From: Helicobacter pylori
Lineage (GTDB): Bacteria > Campylobacterota > Campylobacteria > Campylobacterales > Helicobacteraceae
Length of the DNA stretch: 64,000 bases
Assembly: GCF_016748675.1 (NCBI RefSeq)
Contig: NZ_CP051534.1
Location: 1,426,001-1,490,000, forward strand
Direction: 5' to 3'
The notes under the pieces were generated by a model. The model did not search any database. It had not been told where the DNA came from and was given only the letters and a program-made list of their open reading frames with translations. This document shows, piece by piece, positions 55,183 to 64,000 of this stretch. Numbering within the stretch: position 1 is the first letter of the stretch; each line of letters starts with the position of its first letter. The translations under genes were made by a program, and so were the position numbers.

Positions 55183-56559
55183 ATGCTTGAATCTTCTAGC
55201 CATTTTTTAAAATCGTTCCGCTTGAAGCGCTATATAGGGTTTTTATTGATTTCTTTAGCGCTATTAATCACACCCTTCATTCGCATTGATGGAGCGCATT
55301 TGTTTTTGATCTCCTTTGAGCATAAGCAGTTGCATTTTTTAGGCAAGATCTTTAGCGCTGAAGAATTGCAAGTCATGCCTTTTATGGTTATTTTGCTTTT
55401 TATAGGGATTTTTTTCATCACCACTAGCCTTGGGCGTGTGTGGTGCGGTTGGGCTTGCCCGCAAACCTTTTTAAGGGTGCTTTATAGAGATGTGATTGAA
55501 ACCAAGATTTTCAAACTCCATAAAAAGATCAGCAACAAGCAAGAAAACCCTAAAAACACCCCAAGCTATAAGATGCGTAAAGCGTTGAGCGTTTTATTGT
55601 TCGCTCCTGTTGTGGCGGGGCTAATGATGTTATTTCTCTTTTATTTCATCGCCCCAGAAGACTTTTTTATGTATCTTAAAAACCCTAGCGAGCATCCTGT
55701 TGCTATGGGTTTTTGGCTTTTTAGCACGGCTGTGGTGCTATTTGATATAGTGGTGGTTGCGGAGCGTTTTTGCATTTATTTATGCCCTTACGCTAGGGTG
55801 CAATCGGTGTTGTATGACAATGACACCTTAAACCCTATTTATGATGAAAAGCGCGGCGGAGCGCTTTATGACAAGCAAGGCCATCTCTTCCCCTTACCCC
55901 CCAAAAAACGCAGCCCAGAAAACGAATGCGTGAATTGTTTGCATTGCGTGCAGGTTTGCCCCACGCATATTGACATCAGGAAGGGCTTGCAATTAGAATG
56001 CATCAATTGCTTAGAATGCGTGGATGCATGCACCATTACCATGGCTAAATTCAACCGCCCTTCACTCATCCAATGGTCTTCAACTAACGCCATTAATACG
56101 CGCCAAAAAGTGCACCTAGTGCGTTTAAAAACGATCGCTTACATGGGGGTTATCGCTGTTGTAATAGCTCTTTTAGCCATCACTTCGTTTAAAAAAGAAC
56201 GCATGCTCTTAGACATTAACCGCAACAGCGATCTGTATGAAATACGCTCTAGTGGGTATGTGGATAACGATTACGTGTTTTTATTCCATAACACGGATAA
56301 TAAAGACCATGAGTTTTATTTCAAAATTTTAGGGCAAAAAGACATCCAAATCAAAAAGCCTTTAAACCCTATCGCCATTAAAGCCGGACAAAAGATCAAA
56401 GCGGTAGTGATCTTAAGAAAACCCCTAAAAAGTAACGCCACAGAATACAAACGCGCTAGAGACGCTTTAACCCCTATCACAATACAAGCTTATAGCACAG
56501 ACGATAAGAATATTACGATAGAAAGGGAATCGGTGTTTATCGCACCAAGTGAAGATTGA
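55183..56559 (+). CDS. ccoG: CcoG, Cu(II)-reducing ferredoxin-type protein for cbb3 oxidase assembly
   Basis: A 458-residue membrane protein: helices near the N-terminus, CGWACPQT, two [4Fe-4S] clusters (CVNCLHCVQVCPTHI and CINCLECVDACTIT), and a C-terminal beta domain. It helps deliver copper to the cbb3 oxidase, the only terminal oxidase of H. pylori. The copper P-type ATPase later in the window acts in the same assembly pathway. Confidence 0.9.
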   Translation: MLESSSHFLKSFRLKRYIGFLLISLALLITPFIRIDGAHLFLISFEHKQLHFLGKIFSAEELQVMPFMVILLFIGIFFITTSLGRVWCGWACPQTFLRVLYRDVIETKIFKLHKKISNKQENPKNTPSYKMRKALSVLLFAPVVAGLMMLFLFYFIAPEDFFMYLKNPSEHPVAMGFWLFSTAVVLFDIVVVAERFCIYLCPYARVQSVLYDNDTLNPIYDEKRGGALYDKQGHLFPLPPKKRSPENECVNCLHCVQVCPTHIDIRKGLQLECINCLECVDACTITMAKFNRPSLIQWSSTNAINTRQKVHLVRLKTIAYMGVIAVVIALLAITSFKKERMLLDINRNSDLYEIRSSGYVDNDYVFLFHNTDNKDHEFYFKILGQKDIQIKKPLNPIAIKAGQKIKAVVILRKPLKSNATEYKRARDALTPITIQAYSTDDKNITIERESVFIAPSED

Positions 56560-56568
56560 AGCCTAAAA

Positions 56569-57768
56569 CTAGCGCTCAATCACTTCATAAGGCAAGCCTT
56601 GTTTGATCAATTCTTCCATAAAGGGATCGGTGTTTAATTCTTCTACGTTAAACACCCCGGCCCTAAATTGCTCCACGCTCCAAGTGTCATTGCAAATCAT
56701 TTTAGCCGCACACATCGCTGGCACACCGGTGGTGTAGCTTATGGCTTGCGAACCCACTTCTTCATAGCATTTTTTATGATCGCACACGTTGTAAATGTAG
56801 AGCGTTTTGTCTTGGTTGTTTTTAATGCCGGTCATATAGCACCCGATGTTGGTTTTGCCGGTGGTGTTTTTGGCTAGAGTCGCTGGATCCGGAAGCAAGG
56901 TTTTTAAAAATTGTATCGGCACGATTTTTACGCCTTGATGCTCTATTTCTTTAATGCCTAGCATGCCGACATTTTCTAAGCATTTCATGTGGGTTAAATA
57001 ATTTTGAGAGAAAGTCATAAAAAACCTCGCCCTCCTCAAGCCCTTAATGTTTTTGACTAACGATTCCAATTCTTCATGGTATAAAAGATACGAATCCATT
57101 TCGCCAATCTGCGGGTAAGCCCACACTTGCTTGATTTCTAAAGGCTTGGTTTCAATCCATTTGCCGTTTTCATAATAACGCCCTTTAGAACTGACTTCTC
57201 TCAAATTGATTTCAGGGTTAAAATTCGTCGCAAAAGGGCGTTTGTGATCCCCAGCGTTACAATCTAAAATATCTAAAGTGTGGATAGTGTCAAAATGGTG
57301 TTTTTGAGCGTGAGCGACATAAGCGTTAGTAACGCCTGGATCAAACCCAGCCCCTAAAACCCCTAAAATCCCCACTTCTTTATAAGCTTTATCAAACGCC
57401 CATTGCTCTTTATATTCAAACTTCGCTAAATCCGGATGCTCGTAATTGGCGGTATCAATGTAATGCGTTTTAGTCTCTAAACATGCTTGCATGATCGTTA
57501 AATCCTGATAGGGTAACGCCACATTAACAACGACTTTAGGCTTGTATTTTTGGATTAAAGCGACTAAGGCTTGCGTATCATCAGCATCCACTTGCTCAAC
57601 GCCAATTTCCCCCAAACCCTTTTTGAGCATGCTTTCTTTAATCGCATGGCATTTGTCTAAGCTCCTGCTCGCTAAAATGATATTTTTAAACACATCTCTG
57701 TTCATGCCCATTTTGTGCGTTACCACACTGCCTACGCCACCAGCTCCAATTTGTAATACTGTATGCAA
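56569..57768 (-). CDS. Saccharopine dehydrogenase-family protein, likely carboxyspermidine dehydrogenase
   Basis: A 399-residue protein with an N-terminal Rossmann nucleotide loop (LQIGAGGVGSVV) and the family dimer domain. The epsilonproteobacterial member acts as carboxyspermidine dehydrogenase in the alternative spermidine pathway; older annotations name it a lysine enzyme. The start appears to be TTG at 57768 with AGG upstream. It is divergent from gltS. Confidence 0.82.
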   Translation of the reverse strand: MHTVLQIGAGGVGSVVTHKMGMNRDVFKNIILASRSLDKCHAIKESMLKKGLGEIGVEQVDADDTQALVALIQKYKPKVVVNVALPYQDLTIMQACLETKTHYIDTANYEHPDLAKFEYKEQWAFDKAYKEVGILGVLGAGFDPGVTNAYVAHAQKHHFDTIHTLDILDCNAGDHKRPFATNFNPEINLREVSSKGRYYENGKWIETKPLEIKQVWAYPQIGEMDSYLLYHEELESLVKNIKGLRRARFFMTFSQNYLTHMKCLENVGMLGIKEIEHQGVKIVPIQFLKTLLPDPATLAKNTTGKTNIGCYMTGIKNNQDKTLYIYNVCDHKKCYEEVGSQAISYTTGVPAMCAAKMICNDTWSVEQFRAGVFNVEELNTDPFMEELIKQGLPYEVIER

Positions 57769-57810
57769 GGAACACCTACTTTCTAACTGATCTCGTTCTT
57801 TTAGGGGGGT

Positions 57811-57823
57811 ATTATATTATAAT
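57811..57823. promoter_or_regulatory. Back-to-back -10 boxes for the dehydrogenase (minus) and gltS (plus)
   Basis: Minus-strand TATAAT at 57811-57816 and plus-strand TATAAT at 57818-57823 lie one base apart, so RNA polymerase can bind only one at a time. Confidence 0.55.
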
Positions 57824-57853
57824 AAGATAAATTTGATTAATAAGGATGCAAGC

Positions 57854-59080
57854 TTGCGAGAAATTAAGTTGGATATTTATGCCACTTTGGTGTGCATGGT
57901 TTTAGTGTTACTCTTGGGGCGTTATGTGATTTCTAAAGTCAAGTTTTTGCGCGATTATGATATTCCAGAGCCTGTTGTGGGCGGGGTTTTAGTCGCTTTT
58001 TTTATCATGTTAGCGCGTCAGTTTTACAATTTTGGCTTGCAGTTTGATTCTTCTTTAAAAGATCCTTTAATGCTGACTTTTTTTATCACCATTGGTTTGA
58101 GTGCGGATTTCAAATCTTTACAAAAAGGTGGGAAAATGCTTGCGGTTTTTTTGCTGGCTGTGGCGGGGTTTGTGGTGTGTCAAAATGCAGTGGGGATTTC
58201 TATCGCTAGCCTTTTAGGGGTCAATCCTTTAATGGGGCTTTTGGGGGGGTCTATCGCTTTAGTGGGAGGGCATGGCACTAGCGCGGCATGGGCTAATTTT
58301 TTCACCCAAGCGCCTTATAATTTTAGCTCCAGTTTAGAAGTGGGCATGGCATGCGCGACTTTTGGCTTGGTGAGTGGGGGGATTATTGGGGGGCCTGTCG
58401 CTAAATATTTGATCTCAAGATACAAACTAGAGCCTAAAGACACTAAAGAAAAAGATACCTTAGAGGGCGTGGTGTCTAAAGGTTTTGAAACCCCTAAAGA
58501 GCAGCGCTTAATCACCGCATCCAGTTTTGTAGAAACTTTAGCTTTGATTGCGATCGCTTTATTGGTGGGGACTTTTTTATCGCACTTGATGCCTAAAAGT
58601 TTCACCTTGCCGACTTTTGTGTGGTGCTTGTTTGTAGGGGTTATTTTAAGAAACACCTTGTCGTTTTTTAAGATCCATAGCGTGTTTGACAGAGAGGTTT
58701 CAGTCATAGGGAACGTGAGCTTGAGCCTGTTTTTAGCCTACGCTTTAATGAGCGTGAATTTATTGGAATTGTTAAAACTCGCTGTGCCATTAGCGGTTAT
58801 TTTGAGCGTTCAAGTGGTATTTATGATCCTTTATGTGGTGCTGGTAACCTTTAGGGTATGCGGGAAGGATTATGATGCGGCGGTGTTGTGCGCGGGGCAT
58901 TGCGGTTTTGGGCTTGGAGCGACCCCAACGGCTATGGTGAATATGCAAACCATCACCAACCACTATGGGCCATCGCATGTGGCGTTTATCGTCGTGCCTT
59001 TAGTGGGAGCGTTTTTTGTTGATATTGTTAACGCTTTAGCGATTAAAGGCTTTTTGCTTTTGCCTTTTTTCCCTAGTTAA
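57854..59080 (+). CDS. gltS: Sodium/glutamate symporter GltS
   Basis: A 408-residue membrane protein of the GltS family: PEPVVGGVL, then GGHGTSAAW (re-entrant loop) and CGHCGFGLGATPTAM-like CAGHCGFGLGATPTAMVNM. It takes up glutamate with Na+, a key nutrient for H. pylori. The start is a TTG at 57854 placed 8 bases after AAGGA (57842-57846); the frame extends to 57833 but without such a site. Confidence 0.93.
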   Translation: MREIKLDIYATLVCMVLVLLLGRYVISKVKFLRDYDIPEPVVGGVLVAFFIMLARQFYNFGLQFDSSLKDPLMLTFFITIGLSADFKSLQKGGKMLAVFLLAVAGFVVCQNAVGISIASLLGVNPLMGLLGGSIALVGGHGTSAAWANFFTQAPYNFSSSLEVGMACATFGLVSGGIIGGPVAKYLISRYKLEPKDTKEKDTLEGVVSKGFETPKEQRLITASSFVETLALIAIALLVGTFLSHLMPKSFTLPTFVWCLFVGVILRNTLSFFKIHSVFDREVSVIGNVSLSLFLAYALMSVNLLELLKLAVPLAVILSVQVVFMILYVVLVTFRVCGKDYDAAVLCAGHCGFGLGATPTAMVNMQTITNHYGPSHVAFIVVPLVGAFFVDIVNALAIKGFLLLPFFPS

Positions 59081-59083
59081 ACC

Positions 59084-60118
59084 ATGAGACTTTATGAAAG
59101 TTTATTAGAAACTTGCTTGAATAAGGCGTGGGAATATCAAACCCTAGCCTTAGAAAACCCAAGCGTGGCCTGCATGGTGCTAGATAAAAACCATGAGATC
59201 TTGAGTTTAGAAACCCATAAAAAAGCCAAAACCCCGCATGCAGAAGTCTTGGCCGCCCAATCAGCGTTAAAGATTTTACGCCCCAGTTTAAAAAACGATT
59301 TAGAAAAATTAGAAGACCCTAAAATTTTAAGCGATTTTTTAAAAACGCACCACGATAACGCCTTTAAAGACTGCGTTTTTTTAATCACCCTAGAGCCATG
59401 CAATTCTTATGGTAAAACCCCGGCATGCAGCGGATTGTTAGAAATTTTAAAGCCTAAAAGAGCGGTCATTGCCGCAGAAGAAAACGAAGCGAAAAAAGGG
59501 GGCTTAGCAAGGCTACAAAAAGCTCACATTGAAACAATGATTTGTCATAATTTAGAAAACAAGGCTAAGGACTTGCTCTTGCCTTTTAGGGTAATGGAAC
59601 AAAAGGGGCGTTTTAATTTGTTCAAACTCGCTTTAAGGATGAATGGGGATTATTACCATGGCAAGATCACCGGGCAAAAAAGCGTTATTTTCACGCACAA
59701 CCAGCGAGCAATATGTGACACGCTTATTGTTTCTGGGAAAACCATAAGAACGGATAACCCCTTATTAGACGCTCGTTTTTGCGATAGCTTTTATCAAAAT
59801 AAAAACCCCAATATCGCTATTTTATCCAAGCGCTCAATTGATCCCCATTCAAAAGTTTTTTTTGCACCCAATCGTTTGGTTAATATTTTCAACAACCCTA
59901 AAGATTTACCCCTAGAGAAAGGGTTTAATTTCATTGAAGGGGGGTGGGGATTGTTTGAGAGCTTGAGGGACAAAATTGATGCGTTGCTTTTGCATTCGCA
60001 TGCGTCTATGATTAATGAAGCGTTTAACGCATTCGCTTTAAAAACCCCTTTTAAAGGGCGGTTGTTGCATGCGCAAATCTTAGAAAATGAAGCCCTTTTA
60101 TGGATAGAAAACTCTTAA
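59084..60118 (+). CDS. ribD: Riboflavin biosynthesis deaminase/reductase RibD
   Basis: A 344-residue bifunctional protein: N-terminal deaminase with zinc motif HAEVLAAQSAL and EPCNSYGKTPACSGLL, and a C-terminal reductase domain that is short and diverged. It catalyses two steps from GTP-derived pyrimidine to the riboflavin precursor. It overlaps the next gene by 19 bases. Confidence 0.93.
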   Translation: MRLYESLLETCLNKAWEYQTLALENPSVACMVLDKNHEILSLETHKKAKTPHAEVLAAQSALKILRPSLKNDLEKLEDPKILSDFLKTHHDNAFKDCVFLITLEPCNSYGKTPACSGLLEILKPKRAVIAAEENEAKKGGLARLQKAHIETMICHNLENKAKDLLLPFRVMEQKGRFNLFKLALRMNGDYYHGKITGQKSVIFTHNQRAICDTLIVSGKTIRTDNPLLDARFCDSFYQNKNPNIAILSKRSIDPHSKVFFAPNRLVNIFNNPKDLPLEKGFNFIEGGWGLFESLRDKIDALLLHSHASMINEAFNAFALKTPFKGRLLHAQILENEALLWIENS

Positions 60119-60816
60119 GATTATACCAGCCCTTAAACGCTTATTCTTACAACAGCGATTCGCTTTTTTTATACGATTTTTCACGCCCTTTTATCAAAAA
60201 TAGCGGCGCGATTTTAGACATAGGCTCAGGGTGTGGGATTTTAGGCTTGCTCTGCGCTAGAGACAACCCGCTAGCGAGCGTTCATTTAGTGGAAAAGGAT
60301 AGCAAAATGGCGTTTTGCTCCCAAAAAAACGCCCTTAAATTCCCTAACGCTCAAGTGTTTGAGGGCGATTTTTTAGATTTCAACCCTCCGATTTTGTATG
60401 ATGCGATTGTGTGCAACCCTCCTTTTTATGCTTTAGGCTCTATCAAATCTCAAATTAAAGGGCATGCGAGGCACCAGAGCGAATTAGACTTCGCTTCTTT
60501 AGCGGCTAAAGTGAAAAAATGCCTGAAACCTAAAGGGTATTTTATTTTTTGCTATGAAGCCTTGTCGCTTTGCTTGGTCATAGAGGGTTTAAAAAGCACT
60601 AAACTCACGCTAGAAACTTTAAGGTTTGTCCAAAGTTTTAAAGACAAAAACGCCCATTTGATGCTTGGAGCGGCTAGGAATAATTCCAAAAGCGCTCTAA
60701 AAGTTTTGCCCCCTTTAATCACGCATAATTCCAAAAACCAAAGCGACAACACCAAAGAAGTTTTAAGCATCTATCAAATTTGTAACACCTATTCTATCAA
60801 AGCGCCTTTAGATTGA
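60100..60816 (+). CDS. tRNA/adenine N6-methyltransferase-like protein (TrmN6/YfiC family)
   Basis: A 238-residue class I SAM methyltransferase: motif I ILDIGSGCGILGLLCA and motif IV VCNPPFYAL (NPPF). The family methylates A37 of tRNA-Val. It is cotranscribed with ribD. Substrate is inferred. Confidence 0.82.
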   Translation: MDRKLLRLYQPLNAYSYNSDSLFLYDFSRPFIKNSGAILDIGSGCGILGLLCARDNPLASVHLVEKDSKMAFCSQKNALKFPNAQVFEGDFLDFNPPILYDAIVCNPPFYALGSIKSQIKGHARHQSELDFASLAAKVKKCLKPKGYFIFCYEALSLCLVIEGLKSTKLTLETLRFVQSFKDKNAHLMLGAARNNSKSALKVLPPLITHNSKNQSDNTKEVLSIYQICNTYSIKAPLD

Positions 60817-60825
60817 GGATTAAAA

Positions 60826-63192
60826 ATGAAATGTTCGCATTGCCAGTTGGAGTTTAAAGAAAGCGAGCTTTTTAAAGAGACCATTAATCATAAAGAATTG
60901 CATTTTTGCTGTGCAGGGTGCGCTAGGGTGTATGCGTTATTATTAGATTTGAATTTAGAAAGTTTTTATGACAAGTTAAACGATTCCACTCTAGCCCCCG
61001 TAACGCCCCAAGATTCAATGAGCGCTTTGGAATTAGAACAGGCCCTTGAAGAAAACAATAAGGGCGAATTAATCCTTAATCTTTTGCTAGAAAAAACGCA
61101 TTGCAACGCTTGCTTGTGGCTCAATCAAAAGGTTTTAGAGCGTTTAAGTGGGGTTAAAAAAGTGAGCGTGAATTTCACCACCCACCACTTGCAAATCGTG
61201 TTTGAGAAGTCCTTAAACCCTAAAGAGATTATTCAAAAAATTGAGAGTTTGGGCTATGGGGCTAAAATCTATAATGCAAAAAATTACGCTCTAAAAGCGC
61301 AAAAAGAGCAGCGCTCCTATTTGCTCACTTTGAGCGTGGGGTTTTTTGCCACCATGAATTTGATGTTTATTGCAATTGCCAAGTATGCAAGTTATGGTGG
61401 TGCGAGTTATGGCGGTGCGAATTATGGCACTGGCATGGATAAGCTTATGCAAAGGAATTTGGATCTCGTATCGCTCTTTTTAAGCTTGTTGGTGTTAGTG
61501 GTGGTGGGGCGTTTTTTTATTAAGGGGGCGTTTTATGGGCTAAAAAATGGCGTTTTGGGCATGGATTTGAGCGTGTCTTTTGGAGCGTTATCGGCGTTTG
61601 TTTATTCCATTTATGCCATGTTGGTGTCTCAAGAAACTTATTTTGAAGCGAGCAGCACGATTTTAACGCTTGTTTTTGGCTCTAAGTTTTTGGAATTAAA
61701 AGCCAGGCTGTTTGCGAATGAAAAATGTTTGGCCCTAGAATCGCATGAAATCCATAGCGTGATTGTTGTAGAAAATGGCAAACAGATAGAAAAACACCCT
61801 AAAGATGTGGCGATAGGCTCTGTTGTTTGGGTGCCAAGCGGGGCTAAAATCGCACTAGATGGCGTGCTTTTAAGTAATGCGAGCGTGGATGCGTCTTTGA
61901 TCAGTGGGGAGTTTAAACCTTTGGAATTGGGGGTTAATGATCAAATTTTAGGGGGTTATGTGAATGTGGGCGTGCCTTTTAGCTATCAAGTGAGTGCTAA
62001 TTTCCAAAACTCACGCCTTTCTGGTTTGTTAGAAACTTTAAAAAAGAGTTTTTTAGAAAAGCCCTTAATTGAGAGTAGCGCGAATCAAATTGCGGATATT
62101 TTTTCTAAAGCGGTGTTGTTTTTAGCCTTTGTAAGCTTTTTGTTATGGCAATTTGGTTTGGGGGGTGATTTTGAAAAAGCCTTAATGGTGTGTATTAGCG
62201 TGTTAGTTATCAGCTGCCCTTGCGCGTTCGCTTTGGCTACGCCCATTGCGTTAGTGATAGGGGTGTTTAAAAACCCTTTAATCGTGTTTAAAGAAGCGTT
62301 GTTTTTAGAAACCTTGGCTAAAGTGGAAAAAATCTTTATAGACAAAACCGGCACGCTCACGCAAAAAGAAGTCCTTTTAAAAGAAAAAATCATTTATGAA
62401 GAATTTGATGAAAGGCTTTTAAAGAGCCTTTTAAAAGTGAGGGAGCATTTAGCCCATAGCGCGATTCTTAAATCTCTAGATAGCGATGAGGTTAGTTTAG
62501 AAAAGATAGAGTTTTTCGCTCATGGCCTGAAAGCGAGCTATCAAAACGAAACCCTGCTAGTGGGGAGTTTGAAATTTTTAAACGCTATGGGGGTGGATAT
62601 ACCAATGAAAGAGAGCGCTAATATCATGGTAGGCTTTGCGAAAAATAAAACTTTATGTGCGTTATTCATTTTAGAAGAGCGTTTGAAAAGTAACGCTAAA
62701 GAAGTCGTTCAGGCTTTGCAAAATAAAGGTTTAGAATTGGAAATTTTAAGCGGGGATAATGAAAGCTCGGTTAAGGAGTGTGCGAAAAAATTAGGGATTT
62801 CTAAATATCATGCCCATTTGACCCCTGAAGATAAGGCTCAAACCATCAGCTCTTATAAGGGCGTTTGCGCGATGGTAGGCGATGGCAATAATGACGCGCT
62901 AGCCTTAAAACAAGCGAGCGTTTCTTTAGGGTTTGAAAAAAGCGCTTTGAGTAAAAGCGCATGCGATATTTTGCTTTTAGAAGAGGATTTGAGTTTGCTA
63001 AAAAAAGCGTTTGATAACGCTCAAAAAGTCTATCAAGTGGTGTTGCAAAACATTGTTTTGAGCTTGATTTATAACGCTATTTTAATCCCAGTCGCTATGC
63101 TAGGATACATCAACCCTTTAATAGCGAGTTTGAGCATGAGCGCTAGCTCTCTCTTAGTGGTTTTAAACTCTTTGAGGTTGAAACGCTCTTAA
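60826..63192 (+). CDS. ccoI: Copper-transporting P1B-type ATPase (CcoI/FixI-like)
   Basis: A 788-residue pump. The N-terminus has a Cys-rich zinc-ribbon-like CSHCQLEF and FCCAGCARV, then a heavy-metal domain with CNACLW, eight membrane helices, CPCAFALATP, DKTGTLTQ (phosphorylated Asp) and MVGDGNND. This layout is the CcoI/FixI type that feeds copper to cbb3 oxidase. A short in-frame repeat encodes YG-GASYGGANYG (~61384-61430). ccoG lies 4 kb away. Confidence 0.9.
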   Translation: MKCSHCQLEFKESELFKETINHKELHFCCAGCARVYALLLDLNLESFYDKLNDSTLAPVTPQDSMSALELEQALEENNKGELILNLLLEKTHCNACLWLNQKVLERLSGVKKVSVNFTTHHLQIVFEKSLNPKEIIQKIESLGYGAKIYNAKNYALKAQKEQRSYLLTLSVGFFATMNLMFIAIAKYASYGGASYGGANYGTGMDKLMQRNLDLVSLFLSLLVLVVVGRFFIKGAFYGLKNGVLGMDLSVSFGALSAFVYSIYAMLVSQETYFEASSTILTLVFGSKFLELKARLFANEKCLALESHEIHSVIVVENGKQIEKHPKDVAIGSVVWVPSGAKIALDGVLLSNASVDASLISGEFKPLELGVNDQILGGYVNVGVPFSYQVSANFQNSRLSGLLETLKKSFLEKPLIESSANQIADIFSKAVLFLAFVSFLLWQFGLGGDFEKALMVCISVLVISCPCAFALATPIALVIGVFKNPLIVFKEALFLETLAKVEKIFIDKTGTLTQKEVLLKEKIIYEEFDERLLKSLLKVREHLAHSAILKSLDSDEVSLEKIEFFAHGLKASYQNETLLVGSLKFLNAMGVDIPMKESANIMVGFAKNKTLCALFILEERLKSNAKEVVQALQNKGLELEILSGDNESSVKECAKKLGISKYHAHLTPEDKAQTISSYKGVCAMVGDGNNDALALKQASVSLGFEKSALSKSACDILLLEEDLSLLKKAFDNAQKVYQVVLQNIVLSLIYNAILIPVAMLGYINPLIASLSMSASSLLVVLNSLRLKRS

Positions 63193-63626
63193 ACAAACCA
63201 CATCGTTTTGGCTAAAATGGCGATTAAAAAGCCAAAAGTTAGAGCGATAGGGTGGATATATTTACCAATAGGGTTTTTCTTGCCAAAAAACTTACACGAT
63301 AAAGAAAAAAGTACCAAAAGAAAAATGCTTAACGCTAAAATCACTTTAAGCATGAGTATCTTTTGAAAAGGGGTTTCACACCAGCCTTTATCGCCCCCCA
63401 TGTATTGGCCAAGCATCATGCCCCCTGTTAAAACAAGCCCCAAAACGCATAAGGGCATGATTTTGATCGCTCTTTGAGTGATTCCTGTATTCGCTTTATT
63501 GGCAAACTCTTCGCCAAACATTTTCTTCACATTAGGGAAAATTACCCCATCAAAAAACAAGTAGCCAATAAAAATAATGGCGCACAATAAATGAACAACC
63601 AACACATAAGGATAAATCGCATCCAT
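63189..63626 (-). CDS. Four-helix membrane protein of unknown function
   Basis: A 145-residue inner-membrane protein with four helices (~9-27, ~56-74, ~87-107, ~125-143) and conserved His12 and His126 placed as possible haem or metal ligands, as in HemJ/CopD-like families. It overlaps the end of ccoI by 4 bases on the opposite strand. Confidence 0.78.
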   Translation of the reverse strand: MDAIYPYVLVVHLLCAIIFIGYLFFDGVIFPNVKKMFGEEFANKANTGITQRAIKIMPLCVLGLVLTGGMMLGQYMGGDKGWCETPFQKILMLKVILALSIFLLVLFSLSCKFFGKKNPIGKYIHPIALTFGFLIAILAKTMWFV

Positions 63627-63756
63627 TTAAAATCCTTTATTCATGGGAAAATTAAAGAGTTTTTAATCTACTATAAAAGGGTTTTATTGTCAAGTATCCC
63701 ACTATTATGGGAATTTTAGGGGTGGTTTTTGTTTGACTTTTAAGATTGCAATTAGC

Positions 63757-63762
63757 TATAAT
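63757..63762 (+). promoter_or_regulatory. -10 box for the outer-membrane protein gene at the right edge
   Basis: TATAAT, predicted start ~63769, about 51 bases before the ATG at 63820. Confidence 0.5.
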
Positions 63763-63819
63763 AAAATAATTAAAAAAGTAACACTTAAGCGGAGACCCTA
63801 GAGAGTGGTGTTCAATTTT

Positions 63820-64000
63820 ATGACAAAGAAGAAAAATAGGATGCAAGATTGCAAAATGGTTGGTAAAAATTTTAATCGTAAGGAATCTGTTTTGATAGCT
63901 CAATCTTTAGATATTTCTAAAAAAGGCTCGGTAATTTTAGGCGCTCTTTTGAGTTCGTTATGGCTGACAAACCCCTTAAATGCTCATGAAAAGAATGGCG
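63820..64000 (+). CDS. Outer-membrane protein of the Hor/Hop family (5' part only)
   Basis: The first 60 codons are inside the window. After a ~35-residue basic leader (MTKKKNRMQDCKMVGKNF...) comes a signal core GSVILGALLSSLWLTNPLNA cut before HEKNG, the start typical of H. pylori Hor/Hop porins. Place and sequence suggest HorK, but the body is not seen. A later start (ATG at 63841) is possible. Confidence 0.65.
   Translation, partial: MTKKKNRMQDCKMVGKNFNRKESVLIAQSLDISKKGSVILGALLSSLWLTNPLNAHEKNG

Overview
The window is a piece of a Helicobacter pylori chromosome. This is recognised from gene content and order: kdsD, RNase J, ksgA, the His/Gln-rich nickel protein Hpn-like, a 16S rRNA gene detached from 23S/5S, csrA, homD, dnaA with H. 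pylori-type DnaA boxes, comH, frpB4 and a Hor/Hop-type porin start. AT-rich DNA, TATAAT -10 boxes with weak -35 regions, TTG and GTG starts, and several restriction-modification (R-M) genes fit. No strain can be named. Positions of short sites were counted by hand and may be off by a base or two.

Layout. 1-8.4 kb: a mostly leftward cluster (rlmN fragment, kdsD, RNase J, ksgA), then hpn-like on the + strand, an unlisted AapA/IsoA type I toxin-antitoxin locus, an orphan type I specificity gene (hsdS), purU and sppA. 8.4-10.6 kb: a membrane protein and a compact three-gene set (TIR-like protein, lipoprotein, multi-TM protein). 11.1-13.2 kb: 16S rRNA on the minus strand with leader and trailer. 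14-21.7 kb: a dense rightward housekeeping run (ppiA, csrA, ispE, smpB, exbB/D, rpmH, rnpA, yidD, yidC, jag, mnmE). 21.9-24.2 kb: homD. 24.2-25.5 kb: a scar-like junction with a mobilization-gene remnant, a fragment matching cagY repeats, and a second AapA/IsoA locus in inverted orientation to the first.

25.5-35.9 kb: thyX, glmS, two small genes, then the replication origin (DnaA boxes both sides of dnaA, AT-rich DnaA-trio-like tract downstream), comH, tRNA-Phe, xth, two envelope proteins and recG. 35.9-48.2 kb: a defence-rich block beside the origin. It holds a type III R-M pair with a 13-G tract in mod, an ABC-type ATPase broken by a stop and flanked by direct repeats carrying parS-like sites, a type IIG R-M enzyme, two tandem small-RNA candidates sharing an identical 58-bp terminator, and an Abi-like HEPN protein. 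48.3-63.9 kb: nusA, a lone selA homologue, frpB4 and a truncated paralogue, folB, plsY, ccoG, a carboxyspermidine/saccharopine dehydrogenase-like gene, gltS, ribD, a methyltransferase, a copper P-type ATPase, a membrane protein and the start of an outer-membrane protein gene.

The most promising leads are (1) the Abi/HEPN gene with adjacent tandem structured RNAs, which resembles the AbiF-plus-ncRNA arrangement; (2) the TIR-lipoprotein-membrane protein operon; (3) the two AapA/IsoA loci and the junction holding mob and cagY-like fragments; (4) an intact metzincin zinc motif in HomD.
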